From assembly GCA_900545925.1 (NCBI GenBank), contig URAZ01000004.1, positions 1 through 64,000 on the forward strand: a stretch of DNA of 64,000 nucleotides, in the 5' to 3' direction. Within the stretch, counting starts at the first letter, position 1, and each line of letters begins with the position of its first letter. This DNA is from an uncultured Eubacteriales bacterium (lineage in GTDB: Bacteria > Bacillota > Clostridia > Oscillospirales > Oscillospiraceae). Under the pieces are notes generated by a model that had not been told where the DNA came from, ran no database searches, and saw only the letters and a list, made by a program, of their open reading frames with translations. Below, one piece after another: positions 49,856 through 59,131 of the stretch. Made by a program: the position numbers and the translations under genes.

Positions 49856-49884
49856 ATTTTACTACAATTTCCCCCGACTTACAA
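49856..49884 (-). promoter_or_regulatory. promoter of gpmI
   Basis: On the minus strand, TTGTAA (49884-49879), 17-bp spacer, TAAAAT (49861-49856). It begins inside the last codons of the upstream ATPase gene side of the gap. Confidence 0.6.
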
Positions 49885-49885
49885 C

Positions 49886-50716
49886 TTAATTTTCTTTGAA
49901 CAATCGCAGGGCATGGGCGTTGGCCAACGCATAGACACGCGCGAAATCCACATGCGGGTTATAGACGGCCTCCAACTCGTCATGCAGCGCCTTCGCCTGT
50001 GCAAGAAGAGCAGTCACATCCGAAACATCCGGCAGCGGCGCGTCCGGCCCCCGGTAATAGCGCTTCTCGTCCGGCAGATAGACAGCCTCCGTCTCGTCCG
50101 GCAGGAGCGGGTTCTGGTAGAGAACTGCATTTTCCCGCACGCGGAGCGCCTCCAATTCCTCGCCGGACACCAGCTGCACCGCGCCTGCGGGCGGCTCGGC
50201 AGAAAAAAGGCCCCGGCAGGTGATGGCCCGCAGGAAGCGCTTTTTCCGTTCCTCCTGCGCCGGGAGCGGGCAGGACGGACGCGCAAACGCTGCAAGACGC
50301 GCATACGCCTCGCGGTAGAGCGCGCGATAGCGCGTCTGCAGAAGTTCAATAGCGCGGCGCTCTTTCTGCAAAGCAATGCGGTCATAGAACTGTCCCAGAT
50401 CGAGATACAGCCCGGCGGCCCCGGGCGTGACGGCCTCAAGCACATGCGGGGCCGTGCCGTCGGCGTAGCCGGTGTGCAGGGCCGGGATATACACGCCGTC
50501 CACCGAATCCGGGTCACCGGAGCACAGGACGTATTCGGTATCCAGCCCTGCGTCCTCCGCCGCCTTGCCGATGGTCTTCATAAAACTCGACTTGCCGCAG
50601 CCCGGCCCGCCCTTGATCACCCACAGAAACTCCTCCGGCCCCCGGCAGAACTGCCCGTAAAACGAGACAAAGCCGGAGGCCGTATTACCACCCAGAAAAT
50701 ACCGCGTCACCGCCAT
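49886..50716 (-). CDS. P-loop ATPase (PRK06851-like), short form
   Basis: 276 residues from ATG 50716, 7 nt after AGGAGGG. TRYFLGGNTASGFVSFY opens the protein, and the Walker A is IKGGPGCGKSSFMKTIGK (about residue 37). CSGDPDSVDGVYIPAL and DGTAPHVLEAVTPGAAGLYLDLG follow, as in a Firmicutes ATPase family of unknown role. From memory, relatives are about 360 residues with a second P-loop half; here no second Walker A is seen, so this may be a shortened form. The frame is open upstream as antisense of the neighbouring gene. Confidence 0.65.
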   Translation of the reverse strand: MAVTRYFLGGNTASGFVSFYGQFCRGPEEFLWVIKGGPGCGKSSFMKTIGKAAEDAGLDTEYVLCSGDPDSVDGVYIPALHTGYADGTAPHVLEAVTPGAAGLYLDLGQFYDRIALQKERRAIELLQTRYRALYREAYARLAAFARPSCPLPAQEERKKRFLRAITCRGLFSAEPPAGAVQLVSGEELEALRVRENAVLYQNPLLPDETEAVYLPDEKRYYRGPDAPLPDVSDVTALLAQAKALHDELEAVYNPHVDFARVYALANAHALRLFKEN

Positions 50717-50837
50717 GGAAAAGCCCTCCTGCACCTTAGAATACAGGTAGTTTATGCAGCCGCGCGGCGGGATGTGCGTGCAGTCAAACGGGAAAATACG
50801 GTGCGAATTTGCCGAAAGCTTTGTACTGTACATCGTA

Positions 50838-51464
50838 TCAGAAAAACACCGTCCACGGGAACTGGGCCGGGGGCTGGGCCTCGAAGACGGCTTCGCCCTT
50901 TCCGTCCGGGAAGGAAAGCCGGTAAGACCAGAGCGCACAGGTGCAGCGGCCACAGCGGCTGCCGTATTTTCCATCGCCCAACAGCGGCAGACCCCGCGAG
51001 GCAAACTGGACGCGGATCTGGTGCGTGCGCCCCGTTTCGAGCCGGATGCGCACAAGGCTCAGTCCATCCTGCCTAGCTAGAATTTCATAGTGCAGCTTCG
51101 CCTGCTTCACGCCGCCGCGCATCCGCTTGACCACATATGTTTTGTTTTTCACCCGGTCATGGAACAGCAGATCCTCCAGCGTCCCGGCCTTTTCCGCCGG
51201 ACATCCGGTCAGAACGGCGAGATACGTCTTCTGCATCTGCCCCTGTCCCATCGCCTGCGTCAGGCGCGCGGCTTCCTGCACCGTCTTCGCATAGACCATT
51301 ATGCCGCCGACTGTCTGGTCGAGCCGGTGAACGGGGAAAATGTCACAGCCCAGCTGCTCGGAGAGCAGCTGCGGCATCGCCTCCGCCTGCGTGCCCTGCG
51401 CAGCTATGCCGATGGGCTTGACGCAGACAAGATAGCGCGCGGTTTCCTTCAAAATTTCAATCAT
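50838..51464 (-). CDS. RluA-family pseudouridine synthase
   Basis: 208 residues, the catalytic domain alone, without an S4 domain. The catalytic Asp lies in FPVHRLDQTVGGIMVYAKT (about residue 49); LETGRTHQIRVQFASRGLPLLGD is the second family block. It isomerises uridine in rRNA or tRNA; the target site is unknown. GAGG precedes the ATG. It is separate from the ATPase gene, with 121 nt between them. Confidence 0.9.
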   Translation of the reverse strand: MIEILKETARYLVCVKPIGIAAQGTQAEAMPQLLSEQLGCDIFPVHRLDQTVGGIMVYAKTVQEAARLTQAMGQGQMQKTYLAVLTGCPAEKAGTLEDLLFHDRVKNKTYVVKRMRGGVKQAKLHYEILARQDGLSLVRIRLETGRTHQIRVQFASRGLPLLGDGKYGSRCGRCTCALWSYRLSFPDGKGEAVFEAQPPAQFPWTVFF

Positions 51465-51520
51465 ACGCTTCGCCTCGTTTCGGGCCTATTCTACCAGAAA
51501 AACAAGACGCGCGCAACGGC

Positions 51521-51549
51521 TTGCAATCCGCGGAAACTCCCGGTATAAT
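51521..51549 (+). promoter_or_regulatory. promoter of the homodimeric ABC exporter
   Basis: TTGCAA (51521-51526), 17-bp spacer, consensus TATAAT (51544-51549), about 25 nt before ATG 51581. Confidence 0.75.
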
Positions 51550-51580
51550 ACACACGAATATAAGAAACGGAGCAAATATC

Positions 51581-53329
51581 ATGACAACAGAGCAATACCG
51601 GAAGCGGTCAGGCTTTTCCATCTTCTTATCCTTCTTCAAGCCCCACCGGGGGCTGTTTTTTCTCGACATGGCCTGTGCACTGGTCGTGTCGATGATCGAT
51701 CTGGCATACCCCATTATCTCGCGTTACGCCATGCGCACGCTGCTGCCGCAGAGCGCATACCGCACGTTCTTTACGATCATGCTGATCGTGCTGGCAGCGT
51801 ATGCGCTGCGGTCGGTGCTGTATTTCATTATCACCTACTGGGGCCACACCTTCGGCATCCGTGTAGAGGCTGATATCCGCGCGGCCCTGTTCGGTCACAT
51901 GCAGGAGTTGGGCTTTGAGTTTTTCGACCGCAACCGCACCGGTCAGCTGATGAGCCGCATGACGACCGACCTCTTTGAGATCACCGAACTTGCCCACCAC
52001 GGGCCGGAGGACCTGTTCATCTCGCTCGTGACCATCGTGGGTGCGCTGACCGTCATGGCGACAATCGAGTGGCGGCTGGCACTGGTCGTGGCGGTCATGA
52101 TCCCGGTGTTCGTTGCGATCATTGTCTCGCGCCGTAAGGCGATGCGCGAGGCCTCCCGCCGTGTGAAGAAAAAGACCGGCGCGATCAACGCTGACATCGA
52201 ATCCGCCCTGTCCGGCATTCGCACGGCCAAGGCATTTGCCAACGAACATGTTGAGGAGGAAAAATTCGACCGCTCGAACGACATTTACAAGACCTCCAAA
52301 AAGATGTTCCATCGGGAAATGGGCATTTTCATGGCCGTGATGGAGTTTTTTACGAGTTCTTTGTCCGTGGCTGTCGTAACCGTGGGCGGTCTGCTCATCA
52401 TGAAGGGGCAGATGGACACCGTCGATCTTCTGACGTTTACGCTCTATATTGCGTCCTTTGTCAACCCCATCCGCAAGCTGGCAAACTTCACGGAACTGTT
52501 CTCCAACGGCACGGCAGGCTTTGATCGTTTTCTGGAGATCATGCGCACCGCGCCGGAACTGCACGACGCGCCGGATGCAATCGAACTGACGCAGGTACAC
52601 GGTGAGATCGGCGTGGAAAATGTAAGCTTTTCCTATGAGGACGATCCCGAAGTTCTGCACGATGTGTCCCTGCACGTCCCGGCGGGCAAGACCGTCGCCA
52701 TCGTCGGCCCTTCCGGCGGCGGCAAGAGTACGCTCTGCCAGCTGATCCCCCGCTTTTACGACGTGACCGGTGGTGCGATCACCGTTGACGGCCACGACGT
52801 GCGCAGCGTCACGCAGGAATCTCTGCGCCGCTCCATCGGCATTGTACAGCAGGATGTATTTCTGTTCGCCGATTCCATTCTGGAAAACATCCGCTACGGT
52901 AAGCCCGGCGCGACGATGGAGGAGATCATTGACGCGGCGAAGCGTGCGGAAATTTACGACGATATCATGGCCATGCCAGACGGCTTTGACACTTACGTCG
53001 GCGAACGTGGCACGCTCCTGTCCGGCGGACAGAAGCAGCGCATTTCCATTGCGCGCATTTTCCTCAAAAACCCGCCGATTCTCATTCTCGACGAGGCGAC
53101 GAGCGCGCTCGACACGCTGACGGAGGCGAAGATCCAGCACGCGTTTGACGAACTGGCGAAAAATCGCACCACGCTCATCATTGCGCACCGCCTGTCCACC
53201 ATCCGCGCCGCAGGCGAGATCGTCGTCATTGCCGACGGCCGCATCGCCGAGCGCGGCACGAATGAGGAACTTCTCAAGCATAACGGCATCTACGCCAGCC
53301 TCTGCCGCACGCAGAATCTGCTGGCATAA
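51581..53329 (+). CDS. ABC exporter, permease-ATPase fusion (homodimer type)
   Basis: 582 residues from ATG 51581, 8 nt after GGAG. Six membrane helices (first about 30-50), coupling helix region GFEFFDRNRTGQLMSRMTTD, then an ATPase domain with Walker A GPSGGGKST, signature LSGGQKQR, Walker B ILILDEATSALD and H-loop IIAHRLST. All catalytic residues are intact, so it can work as a homodimer, unlike the pair at 15-19 kb. BmrA/MsbA-like; substrate unknown. It has its own promoter and terminator. Confidence 0.93.
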   Translation: MTTEQYRKRSGFSIFLSFFKPHRGLFFLDMACALVVSMIDLAYPIISRYAMRTLLPQSAYRTFFTIMLIVLAAYALRSVLYFIITYWGHTFGIRVEADIRAALFGHMQELGFEFFDRNRTGQLMSRMTTDLFEITELAHHGPEDLFISLVTIVGALTVMATIEWRLALVVAVMIPVFVAIIVSRRKAMREASRRVKKKTGAINADIESALSGIRTAKAFANEHVEEEKFDRSNDIYKTSKKMFHREMGIFMAVMEFFTSSLSVAVVTVGGLLIMKGQMDTVDLLTFTLYIASFVNPIRKLANFTELFSNGTAGFDRFLEIMRTAPELHDAPDAIELTQVHGEIGVENVSFSYEDDPEVLHDVSLHVPAGKTVAIVGPSGGGKSTLCQLIPRFYDVTGGAITVDGHDVRSVTQESLRRSIGIVQQDVFLFADSILENIRYGKPGATMEEIIDAAKRAEIYDDIMAMPDGFDTYVGERGTLLSGGQKQRISIARIFLKNPPILILDEATSALDTLTEAKIQHAFDELAKNRTTLIIAHRLSTIRAAGEIVVIADGRIAERGTNEELLKHNGIYASLCRTQNLLA

Positions 53330-53367
53330 CCGAAACCGCCCTGCCGCGCAAAATGGCGCGGCAGGGC

Positions 53368-53411
53368 AAAAAAATCACCGACAGCCCGCAATGGGCTGCC
53401 GGATGTTTTTT
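53368..53411. terminator. bidirectional intrinsic terminator
   Basis: Stem CCG-CAGCCC (53378-53387) paired with GGGCTG-CGG (53393-53402), one mismatch, loop GCAAT. Six T follow rightward (53406-53411) and seven T leftward. A second GC hairpin (CCCTGCCGCGC type) sits at 53340-53366. Confidence 0.85.
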
Positions 53412-53412
53412 C

Positions 53413-55119
53413 TTAATCCCACGGATTGATGGGGTCATCAGGTTCAGTCGGGTCATCGGGATTGTCCGGGTAATCCGGGTCGATGGGATCCGGCTCCTCG
53501 GGCACCTCAGGCTCGACGTACGGCGTGCATTTGTAGGTCGTGTTGCGGGACTGATAGGTGTCCTTGTGCAGCGTCTCGGTTTTGATGACATTGCCGTTTG
53601 CGTCCACATAATCGCGGTAGGCCATGACGGTTTTACCGACGTAGGAATACTGCACCATGTCACCCTTGATATACTTATTGCCGTCCTTGTCAACAACGAT
53701 ATTGACAGTGTTGCCGTTCTCGTCGATGGCGGTACCGGCGTCGGTGATGATGGTCTTGTCGCCGTCGATCTCCATCTTGGGCTGGACGGTCGCAACGACC
53801 TCGTGCCGCAGGACGATATGATCATAGCCCTTGTCCTTCGGCGCGGTGCCCACAAGCTTGATATGGACATAGCCGCCGGAGACGGAAGCATCAATGCGCA
53901 TCGGATGGTCGGTGCTGTTGACAAACTTATAGTCGAGACTGCCCCAGTAGATCGTCGCGTCCATGCCGAGCTGGACGTAGGTGACGGTGAACATATGCGG
54001 CGCACGCTCTGTGACCTTGAGATCGGCGTAGAGGCAGGCGGTATAGATCGTGGAGGCGACCTGACAGACGCCTCCGCCGGCCTCTGCCTCGCTCTTGCCG
54101 CCGGTCTGGTAGACGATAGCGGACTGATAGCCCTTCTCCGGCGTGCGCTCACCGACGATCTTGTTGAACGAGAACTCGTCTCCGGGGTTTAGGATGGTGC
54201 CGTCGATCGCCTTGCAGGCCAGCTCCAGATTCTTCGTGCGTCCGGCCTGCGCGGTGTGCGGGCTGTCGCAGGAGCCGAGTACATCAGAGAAGTATTCCTT
54301 CTCCAGTTCGGCCAGCGTGACCTCCGGCTGAATTTCCTCAGCCTGAATGACGATCTTCGTGCCGGGTTCAGCCATGGCAAGCTGCTGGGTGTAATACGAC
54401 ACGTCAAAGCCGAAGCCGACCTTTTCGGCAACGAGTTCCTTCTTTTCCTCGTCGTAATATGCGTCTTTCATCTCGGTTGCGAACTGGTCGTAATACCGTT
54501 GAAGATCAACCGGCGCGCAGGGCTCGGTGTCGTAATCGAACTTGAGTTCGGACAGATCGCCGGCATTGAACCGCGCAACGACCGCATCATAGAGTGCATC
54601 GGCATCGAGCGAAATTTTCGGCGAACCCGTCACGACTGTGACGGTTTTCGCGTCGGCATCGACCGTAACGGTCGGGTCAACCTTTTCCGACGCACAGGCG
54701 CGGGCGGTCTGATCAATGAGATCGCGGATATACGCGGTATCGAGATTCGTCCCGGATTCGAGCGAAATGTCCTGCCGGGTCTTTTTTGCCCGTTCGTATG
54801 TGAGAAGCGCCGTAATCGGGCCGCCGTCGCGGCCGTAGTTCATGGCGGCGTCTGCCGCCTCGTCCGGGTTGAGGGCGACGTTGGTGATCTCGGGGGTAAA
54901 GTCAATCGTCCGGTCGGGCAGGACAACGGTCAGCGTATCGGTAGCTGTCTCCTGCTCGACGGCGAGCGTCACGGCGTTAATTGCCGCGTCCCGCTTCAAT
55001 CCGCCGACGTTCACGCCCGCGACATAGACGTTTGGGAAGATGGTGTCGCTTCCCTTTAAAATAAAGCCATAGGTGCAGACACCGAGTAACGCCAGAAGCA
55101 CAACACATCCCGCGATCAC
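53413..55119 (-). CDS. VanW family protein with YoaR-like/peptidoglycan-binding domain
   Basis: 568 residues from GTG 55119. One membrane helix lies at the start (GCVVLLALLGVCTYGFIL), then YoaR-like putative peptidoglycan-binding repeats (about 30-260), the VanW domain (about 290-420: LNPGDEFSFNKIVGERTPEKGY, GGGVCQVASTIYTACLYA), a G5-like domain and an acidic Pro/Asp tail. It sits outside the membrane, probably at the cell wall. The true start is probably further up: 37 more codons, rich in Lys/Arg, run to an ATC at 55230 that lies 7 nt after AGGAGG; no ATG/GTG/TTG fits there. Confidence 0.85.
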   Translation of the reverse strand: MIAGCVVLLALLGVCTYGFILKGSDTIFPNVYVAGVNVGGLKRDAAINAVTLAVEQETATDTLTVVLPDRTIDFTPEITNVALNPDEAADAAMNYGRDGGPITALLTYERAKKTRQDISLESGTNLDTAYIRDLIDQTARACASEKVDPTVTVDADAKTVTVVTGSPKISLDADALYDAVVARFNAGDLSELKFDYDTEPCAPVDLQRYYDQFATEMKDAYYDEEKKELVAEKVGFGFDVSYYTQQLAMAEPGTKIVIQAEEIQPEVTLAELEKEYFSDVLGSCDSPHTAQAGRTKNLELACKAIDGTILNPGDEFSFNKIVGERTPEKGYQSAIVYQTGGKSEAEAGGGVCQVASTIYTACLYADLKVTERAPHMFTVTYVQLGMDATIYWGSLDYKFVNSTDHPMRIDASVSGGYVHIKLVGTAPKDKGYDHIVLRHEVVATVQPKMEIDGDKTIITDAGTAIDENGNTVNIVVDKDGNKYIKGDMVQYSYVGKTVMAYRDYVDANGNVIKTETLHKDTYQSRNTTYKCTPYVEPEVPEEPDPIDPDYPDNPDDPTEPDDPINPWD

Positions 55120-55279
55120 GGCAGCCTTCTTTCCGGCATTGCCGGACGGCTGCTTCTTCGGCGCAGCGGCTCTGTCCGCCGCAGTTTTGTGCGCGGGGCG
55201 GCTGGCCTCAAATCTGCCTTTCTTTCTGATAAGAATCCCTCCTATTCAAAAGCCGCAGGGCGACATAATCTTTTTCTGT

Positions 55280-55308
55280 ATTATACATAAACCGACCGAT
55301 TTTTGCAA
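55280..55308 (-). promoter_or_regulatory. promoter of the VanW gene
   Basis: On the minus strand, TTGCAA (55308-55303), 17-bp spacer, TATAAT (55285-55280). The predicted transcript starts near 55273, 43 nt before the ATC at 55230. Confidence 0.7.
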
Positions 55309-55401
55309 CGGCATTCCCGACAGGAACAGGCCCCAGAATTCTGAAATTTCTATTAACATTTTCGGGTTTGTGCACTGCAAGTTCATTGCGTTAAATTAGC
55401 T

Positions 55402-55581
55402 TTGCGTTCAAAATTTGCAAGGCAGTACGGATTCGCCAAGGCCCTGTAGGGGCCGATGCCCACATCGGCCCGTTGAGAAGTTACAAATTTGCCGAAGATT
55501 TCCGTAAAAACGCAGCGAATCAAAACCTCCCCTTGCCATGTCCTGCATGATAAGGGGAGGCGGCATTTGCGCAAGCAAATG
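55402..55581. repeat. cluster of dispersed repeat modules
   Basis: Three modules fill the gene-free stretch before the exonuclease gene: an inverted copy of the 36-nt module (55402-55437; other copy 40829-40864), a TGTAGGGGCCGATG module of 68 bp (55445-55512; relative at 48038-48106), and a CCTCCCCTT/AAGGGGAGG hairpin (55526-55560) followed by CATTTGC-GCAA-GCAAATG. The rest of 55231-55657 holds only the VanW promoter. Confidence 0.7.
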
Positions 55582-55657
55582 ACGGAGGGGATGCGCTGCG
55601 GATATCAGTGTGCTTGGAAAGCTGCAGAATACAAAATCCTCTCAGGCGTTTTCACGC

Positions 55658-56227
55658 TTATACAGCGCAGTACGGAAGCGTTTTCCGATCCGCGAAGCGG
55701 TAGGTGCGCAAAAACGGCTCCGGGCGCAGGCCCTTTTCCAGATAGTCGAGCAGCAGAAGCGCGCAGGCGCGGCTGTCACTGCCGGCGTTGTGATGGTCGA
55801 GTTCCAGCCGCAGATGGTCACAGAGCGTATTCAGCTTATGATTCTGCAGATACGGATATGCCTTTCTGCCCATCTGGCAGGTACACAGATAGGCAGCCTC
55901 CGGCTTCCAGTCGATGTGATAGTCATGCAGGCAGCTGGCTAGCACCCGCAGATCAAACGGCGCGTTGTGCGCAACCAGAATGCTCTCCTCCAGCATCGGC
56001 TTCAGCAGCTGCCAGAGCGCAGAGAAGTCCGGTTGGCCGCGCACCATCTCCGGCGTGATGCCGGTCAGCGCGATATTGAACGGGTCAAAATGTGTCTGCG
56101 GGTCAACGAGCGTATAAAGTTCCTGTACGATCTGCCCGTTTTCGATCACGCTCACACCGATGGCGCTCATGCGCCGGTTTTGTGCGTTTGGCGTTTCCAC
56201 GTCGAATGCGACGTATCGTTCTTCCAT
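55658..56227 (-). CDS. 3'-5' exonuclease, DnaQ-like (DEDDh)
   Basis: 189 residues. DEDDh residues: FDVETPN (Asp9, Glu11), HNAPFDLRVL (Asp) and the HHNAGSDSRA block (His and Asp five apart). It resembles the stand-alone PolC/epsilon-type exonucleases and degrades single-stranded 3' ends; proofreading partner unknown. A short GGTGG precedes the ATG. It is followed leftward by the repeat cluster, with no terminator seen. Confidence 0.9.
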   Translation of the reverse strand: MEERYVAFDVETPNAQNRRMSAIGVSVIENGQIVQELYTLVDPQTHFDPFNIALTGITPEMVRGQPDFSALWQLLKPMLEESILVAHNAPFDLRVLASCLHDYHIDWKPEAAYLCTCQMGRKAYPYLQNHKLNTLCDHLRLELDHHNAGSDSRACALLLLDYLEKGLRPEPFLRTYRFADRKTLPYCAV

Positions 56228-56281
56228 GCTTCCACCCCATCTGACAGGATGGGATCAGTATAGCAGATTTTCTGTCCCTTG

Positions 56282-56470
56282 TCAGCCCTCTTCGATCGCG
56301 CTCGTCGGGCAGGCGTCCATGGCTTCGGCGGCAGTTTCCTGCACGCGCTCCGGCACGGGGCCGGGCTTTGCTTCGGCATAGCCGTCATCCCTGAGGGAGA
56401 AGACCTCCGGGCACGTTTCGGCGCACAGTCCACAGCCGATGCAGACGTCTTCGTTTACATGATAGTGCAT
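56282..56470 (-). CDS. small ferredoxin
   Basis: 62 residues. One clear cluster motif, CIGCGLCAETCPEVF (about residues 10-24), with a last Cys in MDACPTSAI near the C-terminus: a single [4Fe-4S] ferredoxin of the clostridial/Thermotoga style. It can carry electrons for the Rnf complex or NrdG. AAGGAG lies 7 nt before the ATG. It is 55 nt upstream of the exonuclease gene in the same direction, so cotranscription is possible. Confidence 0.92.
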   Translation of the reverse strand: MHYHVNEDVCIGCGLCAETCPEVFSLRDDGYAEAKPGPVPERVQETAAEAMDACPTSAIEEG

Positions 56471-56485
56471 ACACGTTCTCCTTCC

Positions 56486-56519
56486 AAAAAACTGAGCCAG
56501 CCGTTTTTTTGGCTGGCTC
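56486..56519 (-). terminator. terminator of the P-type ATPase gene
   Basis: On the minus strand GAGCCAGCC pairs with GGCTGGCTC around an A-rich loop, followed by AG and six T (56491-56486). Confidence 0.85.
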
Positions 56520-56535
56520 TAGTATTTGCAGAAAT

Positions 56536-58977
56536 TTATCTTTTCTTCCTGCGTGGGAAAACTCCCTTGTTCAACCGCGCCTTCGCTTTGCGCAGCCCCC
56601 GGCGGCAGACGAACATGACCGAGAACGCAAGCAGGCCCAGCACAACAAGAATCAGAAGCGACGGATTATCCAGCGCACTCAGCGTAAACAGTTCCGGCAG
56701 GAAGAAGTAGCACACCACGAACGCTGCACACAGTCCAATGAGCATGGCCTTGCGGAGTTTATTCAGCGGCAGCGAGGTCTGGTGGATCATCAGCAGACCC
56801 ACAATGCCCATAATGCCGGTGCAGAGCGTGGAGAGCATATCCTCTTTGATATGAAACGCCAGATAGAACAGCATCACGCCAACCACGAGAATGAGGTCAG
56901 ACAGCGCGGCGGGCAGCGCCCGGTAAATGACGTTCGGCATGAATCTGCCGCTGATGCGGTTCTCGTTCGGCTCCATGGCGAGGATGAACGACGGGATGCC
57001 AATCGTCAGCGCGTTGACCAGACTCAGCTGCGCGGGCGTATAAGGATAGGGGAGCGTGAAGAGCAGCGTAATCAGCGAGAGAACAAAGGTGAAGATGTTC
57101 TTGACGAGATACAGCGACGCGCTGCGCTCGATGTTGTTGATGACGCGCCTGCCCTCCGCCACGACGGACGGCAGGGCGGAAAACTGCGAATCGAGCAGCA
57201 CGATATGCGACGCCTGACACGCGACGCCCGAGCCGGAGGCCATGGCGATGGAGCAGTCCGCCTCGCGCAGCGCCAGCACGTCGTTCACGCCGTCGCCGGT
57301 CATGGCGACGGTGTGGCCCGCGCGCTTCATAGCCGCGACAAGCTTCTTTTTCTGGTCCGGCGTGACGCGGCCGAAGACGGTCATTTCCTCTGCTGCCTTC
57401 GCAATGTCAACGTCTGTCTTGAGCGTTCGTGCATCGACGAATTTCTCCGCATTCGGGATCCCGGCCCGCCGTGCGACCTCGGAAACGGTCAGGGGATTGT
57501 CGCCGGAGATAACCTTCGTGCGCACGCCCTGCTGCGCAAAATAGGAAAAAGTCTGCGGCGCTTCGGGTCGGATCTTGTTGCTCAGCAAAATCAGGGCCAG
57601 CGGCAGAATTTCTGCATTCAGCGTCTCATCCGACAGCTTTCCGTCGTACAGCGCCAGCAGCAGCACCCGGCAGCCCTTGGACGACCATTCCTCCGCCAGC
57701 GGCAGATACTGTTCCTTTTCCGGGCAGTTTGCCAGCAGAATTTCCGGTGCACCGAGCAGATACGTCTCGTCCTCGTGGAATGACACACCACCGTATTTTT
57801 TCGCCGACCGGAACGGCATGGCGTCAATCGCCGTCTGCATGGACTGTCCGGTAAAATATCGCCGCAGCGCGGCCATGGTGTCGTTGTCGTCCTGCATGGC
57901 GCAGACGTAATCGGCCATGATCATGCGGATATCGTCGGCGATATAGCGATCCGGCTGCAGGGGAACAATATCATCGACGGTCATTTTCGGCTCCGTGATC
58001 GTGCCGGTCTTATCGACACAGAGCGTATCGACGCGCGCAAGCGTCTCGATGCAGCCCATATCATGCACGAGTGTACGGCGGTTTGCCAGCCGGATGACGC
58101 TTGCAACCAGTGCAAGGCTTGTCAGCAGATATAACCCCTCTGGGATCATGCCGACGATGGAGCCGACCGTGCTCGTCACCGCGTCCGCAATCGGGCTTTT
58201 CAGCCACAGATATTCCTTGATGAACATCACCGCGCCCAGCGGAATGACAAGGAAGCCGATCCATTTGATCAGGCTCGTCAGCGAACGCATCATCTCCGAC
58301 TGCGGCTGCGAGCCGGTCTGCTTGGCCTCCAGCGTGAGCCGGGAGACAAAGCTGTCCGCACCAACGGCGGTCAGCCGTGCGCGGCAGCTGCCGGACACGA
58401 CAAAGCTGCCGGAGAGCAGTTGGTCGCCCGGCTTTTTGACGATTTCATCGGCCTCGCCCGTGACGAGTGCCTCGTTGACGCGGCATTCGCCTGCTGCGAC
58501 GACGGCATCCGCCGGGATCTGGTCGCCGGGAGAAAAAACGGCGATATCGTCCCGTACAAGCTGGGCCGCGTCCAACATAACGGTCTGCCCGTCCCGCACG
58601 GCACGGCATTTCGGCGCGGCCATGATCTTCAGTCCATCGACCTTTTTCTTTACCCGCAGATCCTGTACAATGCCGATGAACATGTTGCAGAACACAGGAC
58701 CAAGAAATGTCAGGTTCAGCCACTGCCGCACGGCGATCACGCAGCCCGCCAGCAGGAAGAACAGAAAGTTAAAATAGGTAAAAACGTTTTTCGCAATAAT
58801 CTCTCGAACCGATGCGCCGGGCGATTCAACCGGTGCATTATCCCAGCCGCCGTCCAGCCGCTCCTGCGCCTGCGCAGCGCTCAGGCCTGACGCGGCGTCT
58901 GCCTCCAAAACAGGAATCTCCCGCCGTTGCGGCCTGTCCGGATCCTTCGGTTTTCGTTTCAGGAATGACGCTGCCAC
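56536..58977 (-). CDS. cation-translocating P-type ATPase (HAD-IC, P2-like)
   Basis: 813 residues from GTG 58977, 9 nt after GGAGGAGG; the ATG at 59013 lies upstream of that site. Motifs: VTGEAD in the actuator (TGE), IPEGLYLLTS in helix 4, phosphorylation DKTGTITEPKM, and MTGDGVNDVLALREADCSIA. There is no metal-binding N-domain, so not P1B. The PEGL-type helix 4 suggests Ca2+ or another divalent/monovalent cation; relatives such as pneumococcal CaxP/Exp7 are comparable from memory. Ion unknown. Confidence 0.88.
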   Translation of the reverse strand: MAASFLKRKPKDPDRPQRREIPVLEADAASGLSAAQAQERLDGGWDNAPVESPGASVREIIAKNVFTYFNFLFFLLAGCVIAVRQWLNLTFLGPVFCNMFIGIVQDLRVKKKVDGLKIMAAPKCRAVRDGQTVMLDAAQLVRDDIAVFSPGDQIPADAVVAAGECRVNEALVTGEADEIVKKPGDQLLSGSFVVSGSCRARLTAVGADSFVSRLTLEAKQTGSQPQSEMMRSLTSLIKWIGFLVIPLGAVMFIKEYLWLKSPIADAVTSTVGSIVGMIPEGLYLLTSLALVASVIRLANRRTLVHDMGCIETLARVDTLCVDKTGTITEPKMTVDDIVPLQPDRYIADDIRMIMADYVCAMQDDNDTMAALRRYFTGQSMQTAIDAMPFRSAKKYGGVSFHEDETYLLGAPEILLANCPEKEQYLPLAEEWSSKGCRVLLLALYDGKLSDETLNAEILPLALILLSNKIRPEAPQTFSYFAQQGVRTKVISGDNPLTVSEVARRAGIPNAEKFVDARTLKTDVDIAKAAEEMTVFGRVTPDQKKKLVAAMKRAGHTVAMTGDGVNDVLALREADCSIAMASGSGVACQASHIVLLDSQFSALPSVVAEGRRVINNIERSASLYLVKNIFTFVLSLITLLFTLPYPYTPAQLSLVNALTIGIPSFILAMEPNENRISGRFMPNVIYRALPAALSDLILVVGVMLFYLAFHIKEDMLSTLCTGIMGIVGLLMIHQTSLPLNKLRKAMLIGLCAAFVVCYFFLPELFTLSALDNPSLLILVVLGLLAFSVMFVCRRGLRKAKARLNKGVFPRRKKR

Positions 58978-59085
58978 AAATGCCGTCCTCCTCCAAGTAA
59001 TTATCGATATCATATCACATCTGCGGCAGAATTTATCAACAAAGTGTATATTTTCAGAAAATCATAAGAAACGCCGCCCCGGCGT

Positions 59086-59123
59086 AAAAAACCGCGGCTC
59101 CCCGGATGGATTCGGGTGCCGCG
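59086..59123 (-). terminator. terminator of the dNK-murI operon
   Basis: On the minus strand CGCGGC (59123-59118) pairs with GCCGCG (59098-59093), with further pairing of CCCG/CGGG inside, then GTTTTTT. Confidence 0.75.
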
Positions 59124-59131
59124 TGTGCTTT

